A stretch of DNA of 64,000 nt from Diphasiastrum complanatum (Eukaryota > Streptophyta > Lycopodiopsida > Lycopodiales > Lycopodiaceae). A program made the position numbers and the translations under genes. The DNA lies in NCBI GenBank assembly GCA_029204225.1, contig CM055097.1, positions 5,523,620 to 5,587,619 of the forward strand. The letters are read 5' to 3'. Each line of letters begins with the position of its first letter. Position 1 is the stretch's first letter. Below are positions 42,328-54,310 of the stretch, piece after piece. A model generated the notes under the pieces. The model did no database searches, had not been told where the DNA came from, and saw only the letters and a list, made by a program, of their open reading frames with translations.

Positions 42328-44900
42328 TGAGTTAAGAAAAGAAACCTCATACATTTATGATCCTATCATCGAAGCTGCTCAATAAAAAAATCACCAAGAA
42401 AGTTGATATTGTATCCCAATTTTTTGGACACAATTTGGATAAGCAATTGATAGTGGAAAAGTTTTTTAATCACACAATCCCAAGGACAGAAATCTACATC
42501 ACTCCATATTGTAAATAGTAAGTGATGTTTGAAAATATTAGCATATGTGCAGAAACAAATTCAAACACTTGAAGTTGATCTGGGAATCAAATGCTAGTCT
42601 TCAAGCTGCTGAGCCGTCCCCTAGCATAAGGGCAAATACTAGATATCCTAATAGTTGAAGCTTTGATCCAATGATCAGTAATTGAGCCTCAATTCCAACC
42701 GATAAGGCTGGCAGAGCGCCAAAAGCTGTAAAAGAAAAGGATCAAAGCAATCACTTAGTTGGGAAATTAGTAAATTTGAGTTCCGCATTGAATTTCATTT
42801 GTTTGTAGCAAACATTGGAGTGTACATGTGATTTGTTACTTTGGCATCAATAACTCTGTACCCTCAATAAGACAATGCCTTCAGTTGTGGGGAATTGCTA
42901 TCCGCAACGTGAAAGCATTTTTGGAGTGGTATCTAATCCAGTCTCCTTCATAATCTCTAAGACTTATAATACGTGAGGTAAATATATTTGACTCTGGTAT
43001 CTTAATATTGTAGTAGTGGTGCATTTTTTTCTAATCATGGAGTATATTTTAATCCATTAACTCAATGCTTTGTATTTTACAGTTCCAATGCGCACATATA
43101 TCAATGAATGATATATACTCATTTTGATAGGAGATGATCAACAGTTTTCTCACACATGCAAGGTCATGCCCCCCTCCAACATCAAATGAGAGATAGTCTC
43201 TTCAGAGATTTTGCCTTATAGAGAATACAGAGATGTAAAAAGTATAGATATGGAAATATACTTCAAATTTTTATGTAGTAATGCATTGTGAATACCAAAA
43301 GGTTTCATAGAAACTCACAAACAGTTGAAAATTTTCCAATATACATGTACTCTTGAAAAGATATTTATATTGATATTTGAGAAAATTTGTGCATCTTTTC
43401 AATTATGTCAAATTCAACATTACCATGTTTATTTCATGCTCACTCTATGATCTGAATTCCTACTTCAAGGTCTTTGCATTTGATTTTGTCGTCGTGTCTA
43501 TCTGCACAAGAAAAAGAGATATCAATTTTCATAATAAATTTTAGAGCCTTCACATCGAGCATAATGAACCAAAACATTCATACATTGATAAACATGGTCT
43601 TCATACCAATTTTTCATTCGCAATGAAATTGACATACTATGAAATATCATGCCAACAAACTCCAATTCTGCTCGACCTCAATAGTAGCAAGAATATCTCT
43701 ATTTTGCATTATATTGATATGGATGTGATCGATGTGTTCAATGTTATCCAAGCCTCGATCTAATGGGACCCATATGCTATTTTTTTTTCCATTATTGATA
43801 ATGGAATATCAAGCTAAGCATTTGCTTTTGTGTATTGTATCAGAAACATATGGATGAATATTAAATTTTGATTCTACATTTGATATCTCCATTGGACTTG
43901 TGATCCCAACCTTTGTTCATAAGTTTCATTAAAAAGACATCTGGTGGACTTTTACAAACAAACAATGTGAGGTTTTGACACATCTGACTATTTGCGAGAA
44001 ATCCACAAATGCAGATATTGGAACAAACCAATTTAGATCACATTTTTGGATCCAATACTAATTTTGAGTGACTTTTGTATATTTGTATATAACTTGAACT
44101 AAAAAGACTCTGATACATTGTTGTTAGGTGCAATCCACTCATTACTTTGAAACACATATTCTAGTTTTGTTGCTCCTCCATTCAAATCTAGAATATATAT
44201 AGCATCATAAAACCAGAATCTACAAGTTCTTTTTTAGTTTGTCTTTTATACTATAATTTGCCAATTTCTGAATGGACAACGTCTATAATATTGGAAAGAT
44301 AATTTACATGTTCATGTTCATGTACATTTGATGGATAAAATCTGCAATACAAAAAACCATTGTAAGTTTTCATTGTTAAATATAGCTACATGGTAGAGTT
44401 GAAAATTAAAGTCATTTAAAATTTTATAATAATTATAGTTACACTTTGCAAGGATTCATCGAATTCACATTCAGTTCCAAATGCATGTAAACATGTTGAA
44501 CAAAGACACTTGAAATGGATTGTCCACTTGGGAATACTATAAAGTCAAGAATCATGGCATACGATTTGTATTTTTTTTCCTTCTTTTTTTTTGATGGAAA
44601 GCTCCTCTTATTGATAAATTCATCAATAACCAAGAAGCTTTTTGATATTCATGGGCAATCCAAGTACCATCATCCTCCTTCTCATTGCAAAAAATTACAG
44701 AGCTGATTGAGGATCTTGTCTCGTTGTTGGCATACCTTGAAAAGTTAATTTCAATCTCTACTAAACTTGAGGGCATTACAGGAGCTAAAGCATTATTGTT
44801 TCGTGCTTCATTGAAGTAATTACTATGCTGCAAATCATGAAAAAATAAAGAAGACTATAACTTGAGGTTAGCAGATGTCTTGTAATTTAACTTTGGTTTA
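42328..44900. other. Gene-free AT-rich stretch
   Basis: No coding, tRNA or repeat structure recognised; short ORFs only. Confidence 0.5.
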
Positions 44901-44939
44901 ACCAACATAGTATGTCCTTTTAACTAGAACAAGCGAATT

Positions 44940-47900
44940 TGAGCAGCCTTGTTGCTTCTCCAATATTTGTGATTTTGTAGCTTTCAAAAATATGACTCTT
45001 CGTGTCTTTGATCAACATCAAGGAATTTCCTATCATCAGCGAATCATCCACAAAAATGGTCAATATCACAAAATCCTTTCCTACTATTTTGATGTAGACA
45101 TTGTAGTCTGGTTGAGTAGGATTGAAGTCTAGAGACTTCAGAAGACCATCAAGCTTTTTGTACCAGGCTCGTGATGCCTGTTTTAGACCGTAGATGCATC
45201 TCTACAATCGACAGACATATTGTCTGTTGTCGGGGTCTTCATAGCCTTCAGGTTGCTTCATGAAGATTTTCTCCTCTAGATCTCCGTGGAGAAAGGCTGT
45301 TTTCATGTCAATCTGGTGAATTTCCATATTGTACTATGTGGCGTATGCAAGGAGTAGCCTTATGCTTGTCATCTTTACCATGGGCAAATATGTGTCGAAA
45401 TAGTCGACACCATATCTCTACGTGTAGCCCTTTGTGACAAGCCTTGCATTGTAGCGGCCAATAGTGCCATCTGATTTTTGCTTTTTCTTGTACACCCACT
45501 TGCAGTCGACTATTTTTCTGTTTTCTGGCAGTGGCTCTAATGTCCATGCCTCGTTTTGCCTCATCGACTCGATCTCCTCTGACACTGCTTGCTTCCAAAA
45601 TTCTCACTCTGGACTCTAGATAGCTTCTTGGTATGTTGCTGGCTCTTCTGTGAAGCTGCAGTACTCAAACTGCGTTTCTTCACTCCATTGAAGATTGTCA
45701 AAATAGCGGTTTGGAGCTCTTCTTTGTCTTGTTGACCTTCGAGGTTCGTTTCGTCGTTGCTCGAACATTTTTTGTTCGTGGGGTCGATCCTCTGCTTCCT
45801 AGTGCTCTAGAATTTGGGGCTCTGCATTCTGATTTGATGTATGTCCTCGATCTCTCTCTTGAATAGGCAGTAGTGTGAAGATCTCATGGCCTCTTTCATC
45901 TTTCAGTCCAGGGAATGTGGACTTGTCAAACTTCACATCTCTGCTCGAAACAACCTTCTTCGTGGTTGGATCGTAGAGTCTGTACACATGTGTTCCGTTC
46001 GAGTAGTCGACCATGATTGTTTGTTTGGATTTGTTATCGAGCTTGCTTCTCTTTTCCTTTGGAATGTGCTTGTATGCTGCACATCCAAACACTCGTACGT
46101 ATGACAGATCAGACTTTCCGCTTGTCCACATTTCGTATGGTGTTTTGTTCTCGGCCCAGACCTTGCAATTGAGTCTGTGCCATCATGCATATGGCTCCTT
46201 CAACTAGCATTCTTTTTTTTTTTCTGCCACACCGTTGTATTTTGGTGTATATGTAGGAGTGAATTGGTGTTCAATCTCCTGTTCTTTGTAGAATCTTGAG
46301 AATTCTGTGCTTTTGTATTCACCTCCATTGTCAGATCTGTATCTTTTTTGAGGTGTGTCGCTCTACGAATGCCACAAACTTCTTGAAAGAATCAAATACT
46401 TCAGATATCTTCTTCAAGTAGTAGATCATGGTCATTCAGCTGTAATCATCTATGAACGTTAGAAAATATCTCGAACCTGAGAGCGAATATGTTTTTATCG
46501 GTCCACACACATCAGAGTGGACGAGCTCAAGAACTTCTTTGGCTCTTCTTCCCTCGTGTGTGAATGGATTCCGATGTTGCTTGCCTTTTTGACAAGCTTC
46601 GCAGAACTCAGCCTCGGGCCTTGAAATCTTGAGACTTGTGACAATGTCCTTTCTACTCATGTCATACAGGCTCCGCATGTTCAGATGATACATTCTTCTA
46701 TGCCAGAGCTGATCTTCATTTTCTGAAGGATTTAATATGCTTTCAGAGTTGCTAAGTATTTTGGCCTGGTAGAGATTTCATTCTCTGCATCCGACCATCA
46801 ACAACTTGTTTGTCGTCTTCTCGATCATACGGCAAGTGTTGCCGTCGAACAAAACTCGAATGCCTAGATCTGTCATCTTGGAGACAAATAGTAGATCCTT
46901 TCTGAGTGAGGGCACATAGAGTGCTCCTGGCAGTTTTGCTTGGCCTGACAGTGTTCGTAGCAGTAGAGAGCCGATGCCTTTGACATCGTGTCTACTTCCA
47001 TCGCCTAGAGTCACTGCTCTGTCATTTTCGAGTTCGCAAAAGTTGATCAAGATCTTCTTGTTATGTGAGATGTTGCTCATGAATCGATGACTACATTGTA
47101 GTCATGTTCAGAGTAGCTTGTCAAAGCTTCGTCGAGTATTGTGAAAGCTTCGTCACCTCTTTTAGCATCCTTTGATGACTCTGCAACGTTTGTTTTCAGC
47201 TTTGTTTTTCCTTTTTGGGTTGAATCTGCAGTCATATGCAAAATGCCCTTTCTTCTTGCAGTGCATGCAAGGTATTGCTGGATTGAACCAGCATTTGTTG
47301 GCCGTATGGCTTGGTTTGTGGTAGTGATCGCAGGAAGAAGATTGTTGATTTGAGGACTTCGTCTTCTTGAATCTTGGCTTGTTTTTTGTTCTTCTTCTTT
47401 CCTTTTGTGAAGAGAGCCTTCTCTTGATCACTGCTTCCCTCTCCTTCATCTCTCATCAGTCTCTCATCCGCAACAAGACTGACTGCTTTGTCGAATGTCA
47501 TATCTGGTAGACTCAATATGAGCATTTCAGCGACTGATAGGACGTCGATAGAGATTTCATGAAGTACATCAGCTGTTGTGGTGCTGGGACCTGGTGCTCC
47601 TGTCTTGATGCAATGAGTTGAGCGAAGATCGTTCTGATCTTCTCAACGTGCTGATCTAACTGGTTGCCATCCCATCGTATGGATTACAGTTGATTGTGAA
47701 GGTGCATGACTAAAGCTATAGTCCTCACTTCATACTGCTTTAATCTTTCCCACGTTGCATGGCTGCTTTCGCAGTCTTCAATCTGCATGAGTAGATCTTC
47801 ATTTATGGACGAAACGATGATCGCCATTGTGTGCTTATCCTTTCTGATCCATTCAGCTCTCCTCGGGTCTCCCTCTGGAGGCTGCACCTCTGAGAGCTCG

Positions 47901-48013
47901 GTCACCGACCAAATGCCTTCACCCTTCAGGAGTGTTTTGATTTTGAATTTCCAGATTCTGTAATTTGCACCCTCAAGGCTGATTGCTACTCTGGTTTGGA
48001 TTGTCGTAGCCAT
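44940..48013 (-). pseudogene. Copia D/E, 5' part: Gag, protease, integrase, RT N-terminus
   Basis: Minus strand. Gag from 48013 (ANYRIWKFKIKTLLKGEG), double zinc knuckles (CMHCKKKGHFAYDC, about 47,290-47,240), protease region (VTLGDGSRHDVKGIGSL, 47,080-46,780), integrase (EFCEACQKGKQHRNPF and HSDVCGPI near 46,600; C-terminus YVRVFGCAAYKHI at 46,100), then RT with CKWVYKKKQKSDG and FVDDSLMIGN (about 45,060). TAG replaces Gln at 45420-45418, 45336-45334 and 45204-45202. The text ends at KITNIGEA (about 44,960); the rest is at 38.5 kb, inverted. Same lineage as copia G. Confidence 0.88.
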
Positions 48014-48065
48014 ATTCTGTTGTCTAGAAGAATCACTACTGGGATATCAGTAGTGATAACCTGTA

Positions 48066-48078
48066 GGCTCTGATACCA
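48066..48078 (-). other. Copia D/E primer binding site
   Basis: Minus strand TGGTATCAGAGCC, the exact initiator-Met PBS, directly inside the 5' LTR. Confidence 0.95.
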
Positions 48079-48862
48079 TGTCGTGGAAGCTTTTTCGTTT
48101 CGTGTTCATCCTCTCTCTTGTGATTCGCGAACAATTTTCTGTCTTTGAATTTTCTTTTTGTGCGAAAGCTCTTACAGGATCCCAGACACTCGACTACGCA
48201 TCACAGAACATATTTTATTCTAGCAATCAAGAGACACAACACAAGGCCAAGAGATATACAAAATAGAACAACTATATTGTCAGTTTGGCTTTAGAGCAAG
48301 ATCGTCAGTGTCTCGCTCGTTGGCGGATTGACTCTATGCTCTTTCGCTGTGTTCTGCTTGTTGGCAGACTTTCATGCACAACTATGGTATTTTTGCTTTC
48401 TTACTCTATTTACTACGTCTCTCTTTGTTTCTTACAGATCTTTGTAAAATTCTCATCACTTTTTCTCTCTCTTTGGTTATGATACAGAGAGGATCGTTTA
48501 TACCTCCACTGTGTGGAGTTTACAAGATAGCTAAACGTAGAATCGCAAGACTAGTTAACGCTAATCAACTAGTTAGTTAGTCTTCGTCGCTGCTATTCGT
48601 TCCAGCTGGGCATGAAGCCCGTTGAGCTGCCAGCTGGCAGCGCGAAAGATTTCTCTTCTTGTGTTTTTGTGCTTTTCGTTCTTTTCGTTTTGCGTCCATT
48701 TTGCGGTTTGCGGTCCTGGAGGTGTGTTTACGATCCACGAATCATTTGCGAATCGTTCCTGCTTTGAGTCAAAGACACGTTGATTGTCGCGAATTGTTCT
48801 CGTTCAACCTTCGTGTCTTGTTCGTGCTGCGACAAAGTTGCAGGAGTTCACCATTTCTGACA
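48079..48862 (-). repeat. Copia D/E, 5' LTR
   Basis: 784 bp; on the minus strand TGTCAGAAATGG...CTTCCACGACA. It is the partner of 39223-40010 in opposite orientation, with visible substitutions and small indels, so it is older than copia A or B. Confidence 0.94.
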
Positions 48863-51800
48863 TTTATAGTCAAGGCTCTCTTATTGGTACAAAGACCTAG
48901 AAGGCAGGCAATGTACCTACCAATGTACCTATGTTGGTTGGGATATTTAGCATTGGACTACTAATGCAAGCGACAAACAATCAATGAAGATGACAAGTAC
49001 ATAGCACTATCTCCCCACCCACAATAGTATGTCAAATGTAAATACCTTCTTTTGCGAAACTACACGAGTCAATACAAATAGAACATGCTACCTTACATAA
49101 CAAAAGGAAGTAACTCGTATCTTGGTAGGTACATCCTCAATTTTGGCAAATCTTCTATGAAAAAGTTCTATATATTTTGATGAGTGATTTGCTTTTCTCT
49201 TCTTCATGAAATGCATGCATTCTTCTTTAATATGGCATTGGCCAAGTCCAAGGCAAGATTTTTGTTACATATAGAGAGTGTGGTCTTAAGCAAGAACAAT
49301 AATATGATGCTTAACAACAAATTGCATAATGGAAAAGGGACATTATCATTTTTCAAGTATCTATATCAGTAGGAAAATACATATTTCTAGTGAATGCCTT
49401 GGAATCCATATAAGAGAAGGTGAGTATAATGTTCGGTAAGACGATTCAAAAGGACTCTCATTGGAGTGAAATGCTTGGTTGCTTGTTCATTTTAATAAAA
49501 ATAAAGAAGTCGCAGGTTAGATGGAGGCCTTCCACAAGAATTATGATTATTTGTTACTTGTCGTGTATCTTAACTATTTTTTATTAGCTATTTGTGTGTG
49601 TGGGAAGCGGTGGGGCTTCCTCCATGACTGGAACAAAAAGAAACATTAATTTGTATTGACCACAATTCAAGAATGGCTACTCAATATATGTTTTTGCAAG
49701 CTTGTCAATGGTTGCCTTTATGTGGGATGAAGTTGTGATTGCATGCTTGTATGAGAATTTCTAGTCGTATTACATGAGATCAATGTGGTACTTTCCAAAT
49801 GCAATAATAAAAAAGTTGACAATTTAAAGGGCATAGTTTTTGTAGATTGAATGAAATGTGTGTGGTAGAGATCAAATCTTAAGTTTTGCCTATGCTATGT
49901 TTGTTGGAGTGGAATTGAAGCTACTATGAAAATGATTTGATGTGCAATGAGGTGGATAAAATGTGTACAATCGAGGCAAAGAGATCAAGGATTACTTTGT
50001 GGCGCACAATGAGTAGATACATGGTGGCCCCCACCTTATTTAAGGTGCCTTCTTATATTTTGTAGTTTTTAAGTACATATCATGTGTGACTATCAATTAT
50101 TATACATTGGAGGCCAAACATGAGAAAGTATTTAAGCATTGAACTTGATTTTGATTTTGAAAATAATTGAGATTTGTGAAAGGTATATAGACAATGACTG
50201 AGTATAGTTGGGGCTGGGCCCACTTGGGATATGGATCCAAGATCATACATGTCAAGCCACTAGCATGCAAGGACTCATCATGGATAGTGAGCATTTGCTT
50301 TTTTTAGCTTGTAGACTATTTTAATCATCAGTGTAGATGTGCCATATTGTGACAAGTTTTCACATTTTTTATTTCCTGATTACTAATTCTCCTTCTCATA
50401 TAGAAAGGAACCTGCACCTTATGGATAACATCTACCTGCACTTGTGGAAGTCAATTCACTTAAAGATGAAAAGCTAGATGAGCTACAAAGCTTTTTTTAT
50501 TGTATTTTCTAAAAGTGTTGTTTAATTTTTGTTCTCTTCTATCATTTGCATTGTATGCTAGGACTAAAAGTTATTTTGCAGTCACTAGATTATAGTCTAT
50601 CAATAGTTTAAAAAAAAAATTCACGATAGGTACATAGACAAGGATCAACCACATGTGGCATTAGGCCCACCTAGGACGCAAGTCCAAGACCATGCTAGAA
50701 GGTACTACATTGTCGTGGATAGTGGCCAATCACTTTTTTGGCTTTTGGACTACTTGTATTGTAAGTGTAGACGTGCCACGCTGTAATTTGTCATGCATAA
50801 TTTATGTCCTTTCCAATTCTCGTTTTCACATAGAATTTCATGAGGAAAGGTCTCATTATATGTAACATGTTAGCAATAATCGCAACTATGGAAGTTAACT
50901 TGTATGATGAGGAAAAACTAGATGACTAGGCGTTAGATGGGCCCACAAGGATGGTGAGATATTATCTACTATTTCTCTTTTATCCTAGCACCACCCCTAG
51001 AATTTGAAGCCACGCAAATATACAATCATTTTCCATCTTAAATACATGCAATGAGGTGGTCCATGGTTATCCAGAATACTCTAGAGCATAGTTCATGACA
51101 AAATTCTAGAAGCTACTATGCCTTTGTTGGATGATACTAGGTGAGGAGATGTTTGTTGTACCAATTTCAAATTAACAAATTGTGTTATATCTCTGATGAT
51201 TTTATGGCAACAATGTATGGCAACCATACTAATGGTAGATTTTGTAAATCCTTTTCGATATCATTGATGTTTGTTATATTGTATTTGATTGTCATCAACA
51301 CACATCATGTCTTTTCTCTAAAGTACTCATAAAACTAGTAGAAGCTCTAGTTTTCAAAAGCAAAGCACGTAAAGTTGGAAATGTTTTGGTAGAGTATGGT
51401 AATGAGTTGTTCTAAATAGAGTTTGATTGATTTTCATGAGCAGCATATTCCAAAGAATTTATTTTTTTGCAAAAAAACTCTTGAGAATCTACTTGTTAAC
51501 TTTTTTTCCTACTCTCAAGGTCTAGCATTAAGGGAGGCAAAATTTATATGATTTTTTATCACTATATGTGTCTCAAAAGCCTTATCTTGTATTTATACTT
51601 CCATAGAGAAAGGTCAAATTATGTGCAAAAATTTAATGAAGAGCATGCATATTCTAATCCTTGTTGTGGCCATGAGTGCTAGTCCATGCCCTCTACTCAC
51701 AGATGTAGAATGGGTTATATTATTGCACACAATCATGAGCACTTGGATGAGACAACTATGAAGTGATACGTAAACTATAAAAGTCTCACAAGAGGAGCAA

Positions 51801-52999
51801 CATGTGAATAAAGAGAAGCAATCGGTCAACATTTGCCTAAAATGAACAACAATAGATTGCACTACTTGACTAGTCAAAGGAAGGTTGGGGGTACCATAAT
51901 CATGAAGAGAGGTAGGTTTGCAAAGAGGGAGAAGACATTTTCTAACATGATAAAATTTTCTACATAAAAAACAAGAATCATGCAAGCCATGAGAATAAAC
52001 GTTAAGCACATACATGTAAAAAGGGAAGCCCAATAATATATATTCTTCGACAAGGGAGAATTTAGGTTTCCGAAAATCAAACTTTTGATAAAGAGTAGAG
52101 ACTGAAAATTTTTAGTGACTTAACAAGATATTTCAATCACATATGTGGATAATATCGGAATTTTATACTTGTTCTTTAACAAGGTGGGGAGGTGTAAAGC
52201 CATGCCCTGCCCTGCCTCAACGGCCTCATGCCTGGGAGGGTGGCTGGGAGGGTGGCTGCCCAAGAGCTCGAGCCCAAAAGTGTTGCTCACACCAAGGTAG
52301 TTAGCCTTCCCCTCCATAATGCCCTTATCAAGTACAATGTTCATGTGGGTAGCCAATGAATGGTTGCCACATAACATGTAGATGAACATTTTTGTTACAA
52401 GATTTCATTCTCAAGTGTCAATGCCTCTGTCCAAATCAAAGTTTTGGTGGAAGGTGTAAATCAGGCAAATATATACTTGTATTGTGACAATTTTCATGAA
52501 TAAAATGTAGATTATGAAGCACCCAAAACCCATCCCAAAATGGTAGCTGCGTTTGCAAATTACAAATCCAAAACGTTGTTAATAATATTTATGTTCAATA
52601 GAATCACGGGCCTCTCTCTCATAGGTATTAGGGATGATATATTTGGGACTTCTGGCAAAGACGATGATCACTAAAGCAAAAGGTGTGGGCGGGCAGCTAC
52701 AGCAGGTGCATCAATGTCTGCGTCGTCTCATGTGTGATCTGATGGAGAGGGTCTATGGAGCTCTCAATGTGGTATTACTTACTTACTGGTTAGGCTTTCA
52801 TAATTTTGATTTGTGATGTAACAATGGCTTAGAATCGTTTCAGCTGTTCGGTGTGCATGCGTCAGAGTTTAGTAGACTTTGATCTTCAAATTTGAGTCTG
52901 TTTGCGTACAGTTGCATCAGGCCATCGGAGCTGGTTACATTACAAACAAAAAACAAACACACATAATAGATAATAGTACAGTCAAGAAATTCCACATCT
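48863..52999. other. Gene-free AT-rich region
   Basis: Only short ORFs (for example 51614-52033 and 52120-52389, minus) with no recognisable motif or family text. TTTAT at 48863-48867 is the outer half of the D/E TSD. A diverged tandem duplication is annotated separately. Confidence 0.5.
50177..50930. repeat. Diverged tandem duplication, spacing about 445 bp
   Basis: GAAAGGTATATAGACAA...GGCCCACTTGGGATATGGATCC (from 50,177) and GATAGGTACATAGACAA...GGCCCACCTAGGACGCAAGTCC (from 50,624) continue in parallel through a TGTAGATGTGCCA/TGTAGACGTGCCA block and a final AACTAGATGA block. No coding sense. Confidence 0.6.
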
Positions 53000-53071
53000 G
53001 GGCATTTGGTCTAGTGGTATGATTCTTGCTTTGGGTGCAAGAGGTCGCGAGTTCGATTCTCGCAATGCCCC
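53000..53071 (+). tRNA. tRNA-Pro (anticodon TGG)
   Basis: 72 nt forming a complete cloverleaf: acceptor GGGCATT/AATGCCC with discriminator C, anticodon stem CTTGC/GCAAG around loop TTTGGGT (anticodon TGG), T stem GCGAG/CTCGC around TTCGATT. Internal A box TGGTCTAGTGG and B box GGTCGCGAGTTCGATTC-like sequence give a Pol III promoter; no CCA is encoded, as expected for a nuclear gene. TTTT at 53076-53079 is the terminator. All stems pair perfectly, so the gene is probably functional. Confidence 0.96.
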
Positions 53072-53075
53072 TTTA

Positions 53076-53079
53076 TTTT
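53076..53079 (+). terminator. RNA polymerase III terminator
   Basis: TTTT run five bases after the tRNA 3' end, with a second TTTT shortly after. Confidence 0.8.
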
Positions 53080-53229
53080 CTTTTGCCTCACTTGGCAACT
53101 CGCAATCTTGAGTATAATATTTAGAAAAATACATTATTGGGCAGTTTTTGGGACTGAGTAGATAGAGGCAGGTCCATTCTCCAAGTATTGTGCCTAACCA
53201 AGAGTTTCAACAAGCCTAGTAGGGCACAA

Positions 53230-54310
53230 GGCAAAGTGTGAGCCAAAGCAAAATGGACCTTGCTTGGGCCTCTCCATGCACGTAATGCTAAGGGCTCAGA
53301 GTTCCTGTGTATTTTGAAGGCACCTCCTCCCACAGAATTTTCAAGCTGAGTTCGTAATGCCACGATATGCAGAATGCCTGCTGTGACAACTGGATTATTA
53401 GCGTGTTCTGTCGGAATGATGGATCTAACAACAGGATTACTAGTGCATCATGTAGGAATCTCACCGCACTGAGCATTCCCCCCCCCCCCCCACGTAAATA
53501 CTTGCAAATTTTTTTGCAGTGTATTTGAAAGTCGCCTTAAATGGCATAATTTTGTACTTTTCCAAATTATAAAAGCAATAAATACCTTGCATATTCGTAA
53601 GGTGATATTACTATTTTTTAGTAATATTGAGAAGCACCTTACATTTTTGTAAGATTCACTTTCTATTTTTAGAAAGTCACACAAATCTAAATTTATTGTT
53701 TTTTGGAAAGTCAACTTTTTTAAAATAGAAATAAAAAAAAAGAACCTGCAGGTGTTTATGCAGGGGAAGGCCCACGAGCAGGGGCCTTCCGCATTTGGAG
53801 GCGTCCTCGGGCGTCTCAAAACACGGAAGGCCCCCGCCCTAGGGCATTCCCCTATACTTATTGGCACAGTGGAATTTTTATGTTTATTTTGAGATTCTAC
53901 TTGTCAAGGGTTTAGAAAGCCTCGAACGATGAGAGAGCCTAGATGAGTCAAAACAAAATGGGCCTTGCTTGGCCCTCTCCATGGCATTAATTATAGGGCT
54001 GAATTTGATTATTGTCAATTTTGAGATGCTCTATAGGACTTGCATGTAGTACAATGGCTTCTTTACAAGCAGTTTCTAGGATTTTGGACAATAGTTTCAT
54101 TCATTTTCAACCATATATACAATTGTTGTCATTTGGGCAAAATATAATCTTGACCATAACGTACTATGGAATGGGCTGTTCTGCCCGATAAGGATTTCCA
54201 GAAATATGAGGGACTGAGCCTAAGTTTTTTTGGAAAGCCGAACCAAGCAGAATGGCCTTTGCCCGACACTTTCCATTGCGTAATGGATACTTTGAAAATT
54301 TCTGCATGCT
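53230..54310. repeat. Three diverged copies of a roughly 65-bp motif
   Basis: AAAATGGACCTTGCTTGGGC (about 53,241), AAAATGGGCCTTGCTTGGCC (about 53,958) and CAGAATGGCCTTTGCCCGAC (about 54,248), each preceded by GAGCC and followed by CTCCAT/TTCCAT then GCGTAATG or a variant and GGGCT. They lie between the tRNA gene and 54.3 kb, spaced about 700 and 290 bp. Confidence 0.5.
53597..53677. repeat. String of short AT-rich hairpins
   Basis: GTAAGGTG/CACCTTAC encloses ATATTACTA-TTTTT-TAGTAATAT (53597-53642); CTTAC-ATTTTT-GTAAG overlaps it (53638-53653); ACTTTCTA-TTTT-TAGAAAGT follows (53658-53677). A GC-rich inverted repeat, GGAAGGCCC...GGGCCTTCC, lies just beyond at about 53,765-53,790. Confidence 0.7.

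Larger units (their letters stand above)
38500..44940. other. Inverted segment splitting copia D/E (approximate breakpoints)
   Basis: The 3' third of a copia (38,500-40,010, plus) and its 5' two thirds (44,940-48,862, minus) face each other. Flipping this interval restores one continuous minus-strand element, and the outer flanks of the two LTRs then form a 5-bp TSD (ATAAA at 40011-40015; TTTAT, its complement, at 48863-48867). Breakpoints are good to about 40 bp. Confidence 0.85.

Noticed and set aside
45308..45607. 99-codon minus ORF in copia D
   Set aside because: Out of frame with the RT text (CKWVYKKK, FVDDSL); a shadow ORF.
51614..52389. Minus ORFs of 139 and 89 codons in the gene-free region
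   Set aside because: No recognisable motif, no splice or promoter context, composition typical of chance ORFs.
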